A DNA stretch of 64,000 nucleotides, taken from the NCBI RefSeq assembly GCF_937997535.1, contig NZ_CALKTT010000093.1:47820-111819 (forward strand). Reading direction: 5' to 3'. Below the pieces are notes generated by a model. That model was not told the DNA's origin and searched no databases. It saw only the letters and a list, made by a program, of their open reading frames with translations. This document shows, in pieces, positions 30,220 through 38,151 of this stretch. Position numbers and translations under genes: made by a program. Source of the DNA: an uncultured Campylobacter sp. GTDB taxonomy: Bacteria; Campylobacterota; Campylobacteria; Campylobacterales; Campylobacteraceae. Position 1 is the first letter of the stretch. Each line of letters begins with the position of its first letter.

Positions 30220-30693
30220 ATGAAACATTTAGTTTTATCTTCGATAGCAGTTGCTGCTCTATTATTGAGCGGTTGTTCTAAAAAGACCCCAGAGGCCGAT
30301 ACTACAAGCACAAGTGATGCAGATAGACTAGCTGCTTTGGCATCTCAGATCCAAAGTGAAGTTGGCACTGTTTATTTCGACTTTGATAAATTTAATATTA
30401 GAGCCGATCAGCAAGGCACAATCAATAATAACGCAGCTCTATTCAATCAAGCAGGCGCAGAGTCTCTAACTGTTAAAGTTGAGGGTAACTGCGATGAGTG
30501 GGGTTCTGATGAGTACAACTATGCTCTTGGTCTAAAGAGAGCTACTGCAGCTAAAGACGCATTGGTTGCTCAGGGCGTAAATGAGAGCAGAATTTCCGTA
30601 GTAAGCTACGGCGAGAGCAATATGGCTTGCACAGAGCATTCTAAAGAGTGCGACGCTCAAAACAGACGCGACGAATTCAAAGTTGGATTCTAA
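30220..30693 (+). CDS. pal: Peptidoglycan-associated lipoprotein Pal
   Basis: Outer-membrane lipoprotein of 157 residues. Lipobox LLLSGC near residue 19, then an OmpA-like peptidoglycan-binding domain with VYFDFDKFNIR, NCDEWGSDEYNYALGLKRA and ending CDAQNRRDEFKVGF. It partners with TolB. AAAGGA precedes the ATG, and a separate promoter is likely. Confidence 0.95.
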   Translation: MKHLVLSSIAVAALLLSGCSKKTPEADTTSTSDADRLAALASQIQSEVGTVYFDFDKFNIRADQQGTINNNAALFNQAGAESLTVKVEGNCDEWGSDEYNYALGLKRATAAKDALVAQGVNESRISVVSYGESNMACTEHSKECDAQNRRDEFKVGF

Positions 30694-30694
30694 T

Positions 30695-31513
30695 TTGAAA
30701 TTTAAAAATTTCACGGTGGCGGCTCTTTGTGGAGTCGCCACTTTTTTAAATGCAGAAACTTCTGCATTTGATGCTGGCAATATTGATTCAGGTAGCTCTT
30801 ATGGACTAACCGAAAACGAACAAGTATTGCGCGATAACCGCAAGCGTATAAGCGAGATGCAAACTAGTGTAGATAATACACGCGAGAGTGTCGAAGGTTT
30901 GCGAAGCGTCCTTGAAGGAACAAATTCTAAAATTTCGAACCTGGAAAACAGGGTAGCGGATCTAGAAATTCGTACTACGGGCAAAAGCCAAGGTAACAGA
31001 GAGCTAGATCAGATGAAACGAGACATCGCTACTATAAAAGCCCAAATTGCTGAAATCAATAAAAAATTAGGCAGCGGCGGTAGCGTAAAAAAAAACGCTG
31101 AATTAGACGCAGGCACTGCTCCGGCTCCCGCTAGCACAAAAACAGATTCCGATTTTAAATCAAAAGATCAGGCTTCGGTGTTGAAAGAGGCCGATGCTTT
31201 ATATGCTAAAAAAGACTATTCCGGCGCAAAAGAGCGCTATAATTATTTAGTATCTAAGAACTATAAGCCCGCTAAGGCAAATTACATGCTGGGCGAAATT
31301 TCATATTTTTCCGGCTCATACGCAGAAGCGATAAACTATTATAAAAAGAGCATCTCGCACAACGAGAGCCAAGACTACACCCCAAAGCTCCTCTATCACA
31401 CCGCGATCAGCTTCGATAAGATCGGTGATAAAGACAGCGCAAATAAATTCTACAAAGCGTTAAAGGTTTCATACCCGGACTCCAAAGAAGCTAAAGCCGC
31501 ACCCACTAGATAA
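30695..31513 (+). CDS. cpoB: CpoB/YbgF-like Tol-Pal coordinator
   Basis: Periplasmic protein of 272 residues. A signal peptide (KFKNFTVAALCGVATFLNAE) leads an N-terminal coiled coil (residues about 40-120, TSVDNTRESVEGLRSVLEG). An Ala/Pro/Ser linker and C-terminal TPRs (ADALYAKKDYSGAKERYNYL and later repeats) follow. In E. coli the protein tunes PBP1B with Tol energy. The start is taken as TTG 30695, one base after the pal stop. A TTG at 30683 inside pal is possible but adds four residues before the signal peptide. Confidence 0.85.
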   Translation: MKFKNFTVAALCGVATFLNAETSAFDAGNIDSGSSYGLTENEQVLRDNRKRISEMQTSVDNTRESVEGLRSVLEGTNSKISNLENRVADLEIRTTGKSQGNRELDQMKRDIATIKAQIAEINKKLGSGGSVKKNAELDAGTAPAPASTKTDSDFKSKDQASVLKEADALYAKKDYSGAKERYNYLVSKNYKPAKANYMLGEISYFSGSYAEAINYYKKSISHNESQDYTPKLLYHTAISFDKIGDKDSANKFYKALKVSYPDSKEAKAAPTR

Positions 31514-31564
31514 CCTAAATTTAAATACAAAATCAAAAATAAAATTTTAAACAGGAGAAAAACT

Positions 31565-32215
31565 ATGGCTAACAACCGAGTTATAAAGATGCATTATGAG
31601 CTAAAAGACGGCAAAACCGGCGAAATTTTAGAGTCAAATTTAAACTCTGACCCGATTGCCTTTCTTAGCGGCAAGGATCAAATCATCCAAAAGCTGGAAG
31701 ATGAAATTTTAAATCTACAAGCGGGCGAGAGCAAAACGGTTCGCATAAGCCCGAGCGACGGGGTCGGCGAGTATAAGCAGGACGCCGTGCAGATCCTACC
31801 TAAAGAGCAGTTTGCGGGCATCGATCTGGTCGTCGGTATGGAGCTTTTCGGACAGGCGGAGGACGGCGCGACTACCCGCGTGAGCGTCAAAGCTGTCGGC
31901 GAGCAGGACGTCACTATCGACTTTAATCACCCGTTTGCGGGCAAGGAGCTGGAATTTAATATAAAAATCGTCGAGAACCGCGAAGCGACGGCGGACGAAA
32001 TTCTTACCGGACAGCCGGAGGGTGCGCACAGCTGCGGCTGCGGACACAACCATCATCACGAGGGGCACGAGTGCTGCGGCGGGCACGGACACGATCGCGC
32101 AGAGGATCACGAGTGCTGCGGAGGCCATGGGCATGCAGACGGTCATGAATGCTGCGGGGGTCACGATCACGGAAAAGATCACGAGTGCTGCGGTGGGCAC
32201 CACCACGAGCATTAG
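31565..32215 (+). CDS. slyD: SlyD-like FKBP prolyl isomerase with Cys/His tail
   Basis: FKBP-type peptidyl-prolyl isomerase of 216 residues. The FKBP core has VIKMHYELKDGKTGEILESN and SPSDGVGEY around an IF insert domain, and DFNHPFAGKELEFNIKIV closes it. From about residue 155 the tail is a tandem of (D/G)HECCGGH units, five CC pairs interspersed with His runs, expected to bind nickel or other soft metals as in SlyD. Family tails are His-rich but seldom this regular. AGGAG precedes the ATG. fabD follows within 9 bp. Confidence 0.93.
   Translation: MANNRVIKMHYELKDGKTGEILESNLNSDPIAFLSGKDQIIQKLEDEILNLQAGESKTVRISPSDGVGEYKQDAVQILPKEQFAGIDLVVGMELFGQAEDGATTRVSVKAVGEQDVTIDFNHPFAGKELEFNIKIVENREATADEILTGQPEGAHSCGCGHNHHHEGHECCGGHGHDRAEDHECCGGHGHADGHECCGGHDHGKDHECCGGHHHEH
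32035..32211 (+). repeat. Tandem HECCGGH-coding repeat in slyD tail
   Basis: Repeated DNA unit of roughly 39-45 bp around the core CACGAGTGCTGCGG, four clear copies plus a His-rich start. It encodes the metal-binding tail. Such repeats can expand or shrink by recombination. Confidence 0.8.
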
Positions 32216-32223
32216 GATTTTTT

Positions 32224-33168
32224 ATGAAATTTGCTTTTATCTTCCCCGGACAGGGCAGCCAAAGCGTAGGCATGGGCAGGGAGTTTTACGAAAACTCCGC
32301 ATCTGCGTGCGCGCTTTTGGATGAGGCTTCAGACTTTACGGGCATCGATTTTAAAAATTTACTGTTTGAGCCTAACGACAAGCTTGACATTTCGGAATTT
32401 ACGCAGCCTGCGATTGCATTAAATTCCATGATGGCGCTTGCGGCGTTGCAAGAAAGGCTGGATCAAGAAGAGCTTAACACCGCTCCGCAGTTTTTGCTCG
32501 GACATTCGCTGGGTGAGTTTAGCGCGCTAAGCGCTGCGGGAGGCATAGAACCAAAGCGGATGCTAAAATTAGTAAATATTCGCGGCAGGCTCATGCAGAG
32601 CGCCTGCGAGGGCAAAGGCGCCGGAATGATGGTGATCTTGGCTCTTGCCGACGAGGCGGTCGAGAAAATTTGCGCGAATGCGAGAAGTGCCGGTAAGCAG
32701 GTGTGGGCGGCGAATTATAACTGCGACGGGCAGATCGTAGTCGCTGGCAAAAAAGATGATCTCGCATCGCTTGAGAGCGAGTTTAAGGCTGCGGGTGCAA
32801 AGCGCGCGATGCTACTGAATATGAGCGTCGCAAGCCACTGCCCGATGCTAGGGAGTGCCAGCGACGAGCTTTTGGAATTTTTACGCCCCGCGCTAAAAGA
32901 GAGCTTCGCCCCCGTCGTTGCTAATGCCACGGCGCGAACATACAGGGCGAAATCCGAAGCGTTGGAGCTGCTTAAAGCCCAGCTTATCGGTCCCGTGCTT
33001 TACAAGCAAAGCATCAAAAATTATGAGAGCGAGACGGACTGCTTCGTCGAGTTCGGCGCGGCGGTTTTAAAAGGTATAAACAAAAAGATCACGCAGAAGC
33101 CGACCTTCAGCATCACGGATCTTGCGAGCTTAGATGAGTTCCTGAAATTTGCAAAGGAGAACGGATGA
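32224..33168 (+). CDS. fabD: Malonyl-CoA-ACP transacylase
   Basis: Loads malonate on acyl carrier protein for fatty acid synthesis, 314 residues. FIFPGQGSQSVGMGREFY opens the protein, the nucleophile elbow is GHSLGE (Ser95), and MSVASHCPML carries the catalytic His. The frame runs 25 codons upstream inside the slyD tail, but ATG 32224 matches the family N-terminus. It overlaps mtnN by 4 bp. Confidence 0.97.
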   Translation: MKFAFIFPGQGSQSVGMGREFYENSASACALLDEASDFTGIDFKNLLFEPNDKLDISEFTQPAIALNSMMALAALQERLDQEELNTAPQFLLGHSLGEFSALSAAGGIEPKRMLKLVNIRGRLMQSACEGKGAGMMVILALADEAVEKICANARSAGKQVWAANYNCDGQIVVAGKKDDLASLESEFKAAGAKRAMLLNMSVASHCPMLGSASDELLEFLRPALKESFAPVVANATARTYRAKSEALELLKAQLIGPVLYKQSIKNYESETDCFVEFGAAVLKGINKKITQKPTFSITDLASLDEFLKFAKENG

Positions 33169-33863
33169 AAGTAGCGATCTTGGGTGCTATGCCCGAAGAG
33201 ATCGAGCCACTACTGTCTGCGCTGCGCGAGCGGAGTGTGAGCGTGGAGGCCGTGGAGCACGCGAATAATAAATTCTACGCCGCTAAGCTTAACGGCCACG
33301 ATCTCGTGATCGCGTATTCGAAGATCGGTAAGGTAAATTCTGCCCTGACCGCTACGGTTATGATCGAGAAATTCGGCGCGCGCGCGCTCATTTTTACGGG
33401 CGTCGCGGGGGCTTTGAAGCGCGGCATTAAGATCGGCGAAATTTTATACGCTACCGCGCTCGTGCAGCACGATCTGGATATCACGGCGTTTGGGCATCCG
33501 CACGGATTCGTGCCGGGAAGTAAAATTTCAGTCCAAACCGATGCGAAGCTAAATTCTATCGCGCAAAGCGTCGCCGAGCAGCTAGGCATCACGCTAAAAT
33601 CAGGCGTCATAGCTAGCGGCGATCAGTTCGTAAGCGGTGAGGAGCGCAAGAGCTGGATCGAGCGGACGTTTGACGCGAGCGCGGTCGAGATGGAGGGAGC
33701 GAGCGTGGCGCAGGTGTGCGACGCGCTAGGCGTGCCGTTTTGCGTGCTGCGCGCGATAAGCGATGAGGCGGGACACAAAGCCGAGTTTGACTTTGACGAG
33801 TTTATGGTAAAAAGCGCGCAAACGAGCGCAAATTTCGTCCTAAAAATGATCGAAAGGTTATGA
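33165..33863 (+). CDS. mtnN: 5'-methylthioadenosine/S-adenosylhomocysteine nucleosidase
   Basis: Nucleosidase of 232 residues for recycling methylthioadenosine and S-adenosylhomocysteine; in Campylobacter also used in the futalosine menaquinone route. Motifs: AILGAMPEEIEPLL, FTGVAGALKRGIKIGEI, VEMEGASVAQVC and the late ISDEAG with catalytic Asp. Overlaps fabD and ttcA starts by 4 bp on each side, one operon. Confidence 0.96.
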   Translation: MKVAILGAMPEEIEPLLSALRERSVSVEAVEHANNKFYAAKLNGHDLVIAYSKIGKVNSALTATVMIEKFGARALIFTGVAGALKRGIKIGEILYATALVQHDLDITAFGHPHGFVPGSKISVQTDAKLNSIAQSVAEQLGITLKSGVIASGDQFVSGEERKSWIERTFDASAVEMEGASVAQVCDALGVPFCVLRAISDEAGHKAEFDFDEFMVKSAQTSANFVLKMIERL

Positions 33864-34609
33864 TAAACCTCTCCAAAAAGTTACTGCGACAGGTCGGACA
33901 AACCAACGCCAAATACAAGATGTTTGAGCGCGGCGATAAAATTTTACTAGCTCTTAGCGGCGGTAAGGACAGCATGAGCTTGGCGCACGTGCTGAAGCAT
34001 TTCCAAAGCGTAAGTCCGCTAGATTGGGAGTTTCAAGCCGTTACCGTCACCTACGGTATCGGCGAGGACCTGCGCGAGATAAGCGCCCATTTTAAAGAGC
34101 ACGAGATCCCCTACGAGATAATCGATACTAAAATTTTTGAATTTGGCAAGGAAAAAATCCGCGCAAACACCACGTTTTGCAGCTTTTGCTCGCGTATGAG
34201 GCGCGGATACATCTACTCCTACGCGCTTGAACACGGCTTTAATAAGATCGCCATCGCCCACCACCTCGACGACGCCGCGGAAAGCTTTTTTATGAATTTC
34301 ACCTTCAACGGCGCGCTGCGCACCCTCGCTCCGCGCTACGTCGCCGAAAACGGGCTTGTGATCATCCGCCCGTTCATTCTCACGCGCGAGCGCCAAATCG
34401 CCGCCTGCGCCAGAGATAACGAGCTTCCGATCATGCGCGAGGAGGAGGTTTGCCCCGCGAGGCAATACGGCGGCAAGGAGCCTACCGCACGCGCCGCTAC
34501 GAAGGAGCTTTTGGCGCAGTACGAAAAGGCCCATCCGAGGTTTTTTATCAGCCTGCAAGCCGCCTTTGCCAATATCCACGAAGAGACCTTTTTCGAGCCT
34601 AAATTTTAA
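33860..34609 (+). CDS. ttcA: TtcA-family PP-loop tRNA-modifying enzyme
   Basis: ATP-pyrophosphatase family enzyme of 249 residues, probably thiolating C32 of tRNA. The PP-loop LALSGGKDSMSLAHVL lies near residue 33, and a CxxC pair (FCSFCSRMRRGYIY) can hold an iron-sulfur cluster. HHLDDAAESFFMNF follows. The TtcA name rests on this pattern and on C. jejuni synteny downstream of mtnN. It ends the long plus-strand operon series. Confidence 0.85.
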   Translation: MINLSKKLLRQVGQTNAKYKMFERGDKILLALSGGKDSMSLAHVLKHFQSVSPLDWEFQAVTVTYGIGEDLREISAHFKEHEIPYEIIDTKIFEFGKEKIRANTTFCSFCSRMRRGYIYSYALEHGFNKIAIAHHLDDAAESFFMNFTFNGALRTLAPRYVAENGLVIIRPFILTRERQIAACARDNELPIMREEEVCPARQYGGKEPTARAATKELLAQYEKAHPRFFISLQAAFANIHEETFFEPKF

Positions 34610-35620
34610 AATTTTAAGCGATTTGATCTCTCGGCTAGAAAAGCTCGAGTATGGTTTTTGCCGCGACAGAAACTTTGCACATATAGTTTAATTTCTTGCT
34701 CAAACGAACCGCGAGCCGCAGCGCGAGCGGTTGAATCACTGTGTTTAAATTGCGGCGCGGGCGATTCGCTTATGAGTCTAAGTTGTGTACGAGCCGCGGC
34801 GAATAGCTATCCTCCTACGTCCGACTGCGCGCTAGAGTGGTTAGGCTTCTGCGTCTGAAACTGTGTGCACGAGATTTAGGCTGCGAACCAGAGTAGTTAC
34901 GCCCGCTGCGCCCGAGGGCTGCGAGTAGGGCGGGTTACACCGCCTGTATATGCTTTTACGAAACGCCTGAGATTAATTGTAATGCCGTCTTTCGGCGCCG
35001 CACTTTCGTCTTGCTCGGATGTCGTCCGTGTCCAAGCGAGTTTTACGGGCGAGCTTTAGGAGGCTTGCAAAGTTTGCGCGAAAGATAGTTGTAGAAATTT
35101 CATCTCAAAAAATGTTTTAGAAATTTAATCCCGCAAAATTTTAAAATTTTATCGGAGGCTTCCTTTCGGGCTGCGGGTGCGGACTCGATCGCCGTGCGCC
35201 GTAAATTTAAACTGCTCACCCGCTCTGCTAAAGATAGTTTTAGAAATTTATTCCGCAAAATGTTTCTAAAATTTTACCTTACAAAATTTCAAAATTTTAA
35301 CGAAGCCGAGTTCAAAATTCCGACGGAGCTAAATTTTAAAATTTCAAAGCAACCGAATTTTAAAATTTAGCAAAGCCGAATTCTGAAATTTTATCGTAGC
35401 CAAATTTCCGCTCTCGTTTCATAAACGTTACATTTTGAAATTTTGCCGCTCGCGAGGGCTTAAATTTTGCGCCGCTTTAAAGCTGCTTAAAACCCTCCGC
35501 TGTCACGCACGCAGATCAAATTTTAAAATTTCGCAGGTGCCGCGGTACTTCTCAAATTTACACACTACAAAATTTTAACCGATTTTCGCTCCGAAATTTA
35601 TGCCGCATTAACCGCCGCGG
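34610..35620. other. Intergenic spacer with AAATTT words, no gene seen
   Basis: About 1 kb between ttcA and the aldehyde dehydrogenase. The first half is GC-richer with no ORF of quality; a 66-codon frame at 34658-34858 has no fold signature. From 35095 to 35600 it is dense in AAATTTTAAAATTT and related words (about 20 copies). No RNA gene was recognised. Confidence 0.5.
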
Positions 35621-35623
35621 ATA

Positions 35624-35629
35624 TATAAT
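35624..35629 (+). promoter_or_regulatory. Probable -10 box for aldehyde dehydrogenase
   Basis: TATAAT in ATATATAATAGC, 32 bp before the ATG. A ribosome binding site, AAAGGAG, follows at 35649-35655. Confidence 0.6.
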
Positions 35630-35660
35630 AGCGAATGTCATATTTCACAAAGGAGTAAGC

Positions 35661-37127
35661 ATGGCTACAATCCAACCAAGCTATAAGCTTTTCATCGACG
35701 GCGAGTTTGTGGGTGCCGAAGGCGGCGCGAGCCTAGACGTTTTTAATCCCGCTACCGGCGAGAAAATTTCAAAGATCGCAGATGCTAGCAAGGCGGACGT
35801 CGATAAAGCGGTCGCCGCAGCCCGCAAGGCGTTTGAGAGCTTCCGCCGCACTAGCGTTTATGAGCGCAGCGCGCTGCTAAATAAGATCGCCGACGTCCTA
35901 GAGCAAAACGCCGAGTTCATCGCCACCGTAGAGACTATCGACAATGGCAAGCCGATCCGCGAGACGCGCGCGGTCGACGTAGCGTGGTCGATCGAGCATT
36001 TCCGCTATTTTGCGGGCGTGATTTTGGGCGAGGAGGGCAGCGCGAATATGCTAAAAGAGCGCTATCTATCCGTCGTTTTACGCGAGCCGATCGGCGTAGT
36101 AGGACAGATCGTGCCGTGGAATTTCCCGTTTTTGATGGGCGCGTGGAAGCTCGCTCCGCTGATTGCCGCGGGCGATACGTGCGTGTTTAAGCCAAGCTCC
36201 GAAACCAGCCTTAGCATTTTGGAGTTCATCCGCCTGATCGCGCCGCTGCTTCCAAAAGGCGTCATCAACGTCGTAACCGGCAAGGGAAGCAAGGCAGGCG
36301 AGTTCGTCCGCACTCACAAAGGGCTCGATAAGCTCGCATTTACGGGCTCGACCGAGGTCGGCAGAGGCATCGCGCTAGCCGCGGCGCAAAAGATCATCCC
36401 TGCTACGCTTGAGCTTGGCGGCAAGAGCGCGAACATCATCTTTGATGATTGCGACTTCGACGTTGCGATCGACGGCGTGCAGCTGGGAATTCTTTTCAAC
36501 CAAGGCCAGGTTTGCTGCGCGGGAAGTAGGATCTTCGTGCAGGAGGGCATCTACGATAAATTCGTACCGGCGCTCGTGGAGAAATTTAAGCGCATCAAGG
36601 TGGGCGATCCGCTCGATCCAAACACCCAGATGGGATGCCAGATCAACAAAAAGCAAGCCGATAAAATTTTAGAGTACGTAAAAATCGGCGTAGAAGAGGG
36701 CGCTAAGATCGCCGTAGGCGGCAAGCGACATAGCGCGGGAGAGGCTTTCGTCGAGCCTACGCTGCTCGTGGACGTACGCAACGACATGCGCGTGGCGCAG
36801 GAGGAGATCTTCGGTCCTGTGGGCGTCGTGATTAAATTTAAAGATCAAGACGAGCTCGTCCGCATGGCAAACGACAGCCTCTACGGACTAGGCGGCGCCG
36901 TATTTACGCGCGACATCGCAAAAGCGCTCACGGTCGCACGCCTGCTTGAGACGGGTCGCGTGTGGGTCAATACCTACAACCAGATCCACGCTGGCGCGCC
37001 GTTTGGCGGCTACAAAGAATCGGGCATCGGTCGCGAAACGCACAAGATGATCCTGGAGCACTACACCCAGACCAAAAACATCTACATCGACACGATCTCC
37101 AAACCGAGCGGCTTTTACGAGCAGTAA
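35661..37127 (+). CDS. NAD(P)-dependent aldehyde dehydrogenase
   Basis: Class 2-like aldehyde dehydrogenase of 488 residues, oxidising an aldehyde to the acid. Signatures: VPWNFPFLMGAWKLAPLIAA, FTGSTEVGRGI, the catalytic glutamate in LELGGKSANIIF, and the nucleophile in NQGQVCCAGSR. The C-terminal EEIFGPV and NTYNQIHAGAPFGGYKESGI are also present. The substrate cannot be told from sequence. It stands alone between two long spacers with its own promoter and terminator. Confidence 0.95.
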   Translation: MATIQPSYKLFIDGEFVGAEGGASLDVFNPATGEKISKIADASKADVDKAVAAARKAFESFRRTSVYERSALLNKIADVLEQNAEFIATVETIDNGKPIRETRAVDVAWSIEHFRYFAGVILGEEGSANMLKERYLSVVLREPIGVVGQIVPWNFPFLMGAWKLAPLIAAGDTCVFKPSSETSLSILEFIRLIAPLLPKGVINVVTGKGSKAGEFVRTHKGLDKLAFTGSTEVGRGIALAAAQKIIPATLELGGKSANIIFDDCDFDVAIDGVQLGILFNQGQVCCAGSRIFVQEGIYDKFVPALVEKFKRIKVGDPLDPNTQMGCQINKKQADKILEYVKIGVEEGAKIAVGGKRHSAGEAFVEPTLLVDVRNDMRVAQEEIFGPVGVVIKFKDQDELVRMANDSLYGLGGAVFTRDIAKALTVARLLETGRVWVNTYNQIHAGAPFGGYKESGIGRETHKMILEHYTQTKNIYIDTISKPSGFYEQ

Positions 37128-37153
37128 GGCTTAGCGCGGTATCTCGGGCTACG

Positions 37154-37184
37154 TTTCGGGCGGTTTGCGCCGCCCGAAATTTTA
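37154..37184 (+). terminator. Terminator after aldehyde dehydrogenase
   Basis: A perfect 10-bp stem (TTTCGGGCGG and complement) with a 6-nt loop is followed by TTTTATT, 27 bp after the stop. Confidence 0.88.
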
Positions 37185-37229
37185 TTCTGCTTGACTCGAT
37201 TGAGTATTTAGTTTTAAGACTGCTTCGGT

Positions 37230-37700
37230 TTAGATAAAATCCCTATATTCGATATTTTTGTTACTCATTAAAATTTTTAATTTTTCAAAATCTTCTTTTG
37301 TTATATAATCCATCGGTATAAATATCGAGCAAATATTTAGTACCAAATTTTTAAAGCTAAATTTGAGTTTAATAAAAAATTTATTGTGCCCTAAAAAATA
37401 TGTAAATATCCAAAAATACTTGATTTGATCAAACGGAATATCTCTTTCCCAGAAAAAATATTTCACGACTATGTGATCATCGTAACATGCAATAAATTTA
37501 AAACAATTCGGGATAATCTCTGCGTAAAAAAGCCCGATCAGCATTACCCAGCCTACGATAGGCGCATAAGGCTTGTCAAGCATTATAAAAACAATGGCGA
37601 GATAAAATTGCAAAATTTTAACTACCGCATAAAAAGGTCCGTAAAAACGCCTCGCCCTTTTTATGATTAGTAGTGGCTCGTCCGGTTTCGTATCGCTCAT
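37230..37700 (-). CDS. Hypothetical membrane protein
   Basis: 156 residues with two hydrophobic helices near residues 20-60 (AVVKILQFYLAIVFIML and VGWVMLIGLFYAEII). After them comes a soluble part whose aromatic/basic beta-like pattern (DDHIVVKYFFWERDIPFDQI) resembles bacterial PH-like domains; this is only an impression. It is clearly more AT-rich and Phe/Ile/Tyr-rich than neighbouring genes, which hints at transfer. ATG is preceded by AAGGAG. No family recognised. Confidence 0.75.
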   Translation of the reverse strand: MSDTKPDEPLLIIKRARRFYGPFYAVVKILQFYLAIVFIMLDKPYAPIVGWVMLIGLFYAEIIPNCFKFIACYDDHIVVKYFFWERDIPFDQIKYFWIFTYFLGHNKFFIKLKFSFKNLVLNICSIFIPMDYITKEDFEKLKILMSNKNIEYRDFI

Positions 37701-38022
37701 TTTATCTCCTTGCTTGCGTGCCGCATTACGGCTTTAAATTTAGTGCTAAATTCTATCTTTGCTACGCTTACGCAGCGTTTAAATTTAATCTCGTTGCGGC
37801 TGCGCTAAATTTTAAAATTTCAAGCTCGCCGCTTTAAAGACCCGTCATCTGAGCGAGTGTGCATAGGCGGGTGCATGCAAGAAATAAACTCGTACTGTTT
37901 TATCGCGGGCCTCGTTCGCACCGAGCCACACCAAAGTCTCAAAACTCACGCGATTTCCAATTTTGCTATCTAGCCGCACTGAACCGCAGCCAAACTCGCG
38001 CGGTGAAAATCTAAATTTACGC

Positions 38023-38028
38023 TATAAT
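38023..38028 (+). promoter_or_regulatory. Probable -10 box upstream of thiL
   Basis: TATAAT in the context GCTATAATC, 124 bp before the thiL start, implying a leader of about 115 nt. Confidence 0.5.
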
Positions 38029-38085
38029 CTTGCAAAGCGGAGCATAGAACTCCTGCCGCGCGTATGCGATGAAATTTAAACAAAG

Positions 38086-38106
38086 GCCCGCAAATGCGGG
38101 CTTCTT
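38086..38106 (+). terminator. Hairpin in thiL leader (attenuator or small-RNA terminator)
   Basis: A perfect 6-bp GC stem, GCCCGC/GCGGGC, with loop AAAT is followed by TTCTTA. The T-run is weak. It lies between the putative thiL promoter and the gene, so it may attenuate thiL or end a short RNA of about 70 nt. Confidence 0.45.
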
Positions 38107-38151
38107 AGCTTTCGCGCGGCTGCGGCGTAACGCTAATTTAACGGAGGGCGC

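Larger units (their letters stand above)
37701..38151. other. Spacer upstream of thiL with promoter and hairpin
   Basis: About 450 bp. The distal part is AAATTT-word-rich and non-coding. At 38023-38028 lies TATAAT (context GCTATAATC). At 38086-38101 a hairpin GCCCGC-AAAT-GCGGGC follows, and thiL begins 50 bp later. No TPP riboswitch signature was found. Confidence 0.5.

Noticed and set aside
34658..34858. 66-codon frame after ttcA
   Set aside because: Cys/Ala/Ser-rich with no recognisable features and no start signal.
37985..38151. TPP riboswitch before thiL
   Set aside because: The conserved CUGAGA and the downstream ACCUGAUCUGGAUAAUGCC-like core were not found in the leader.
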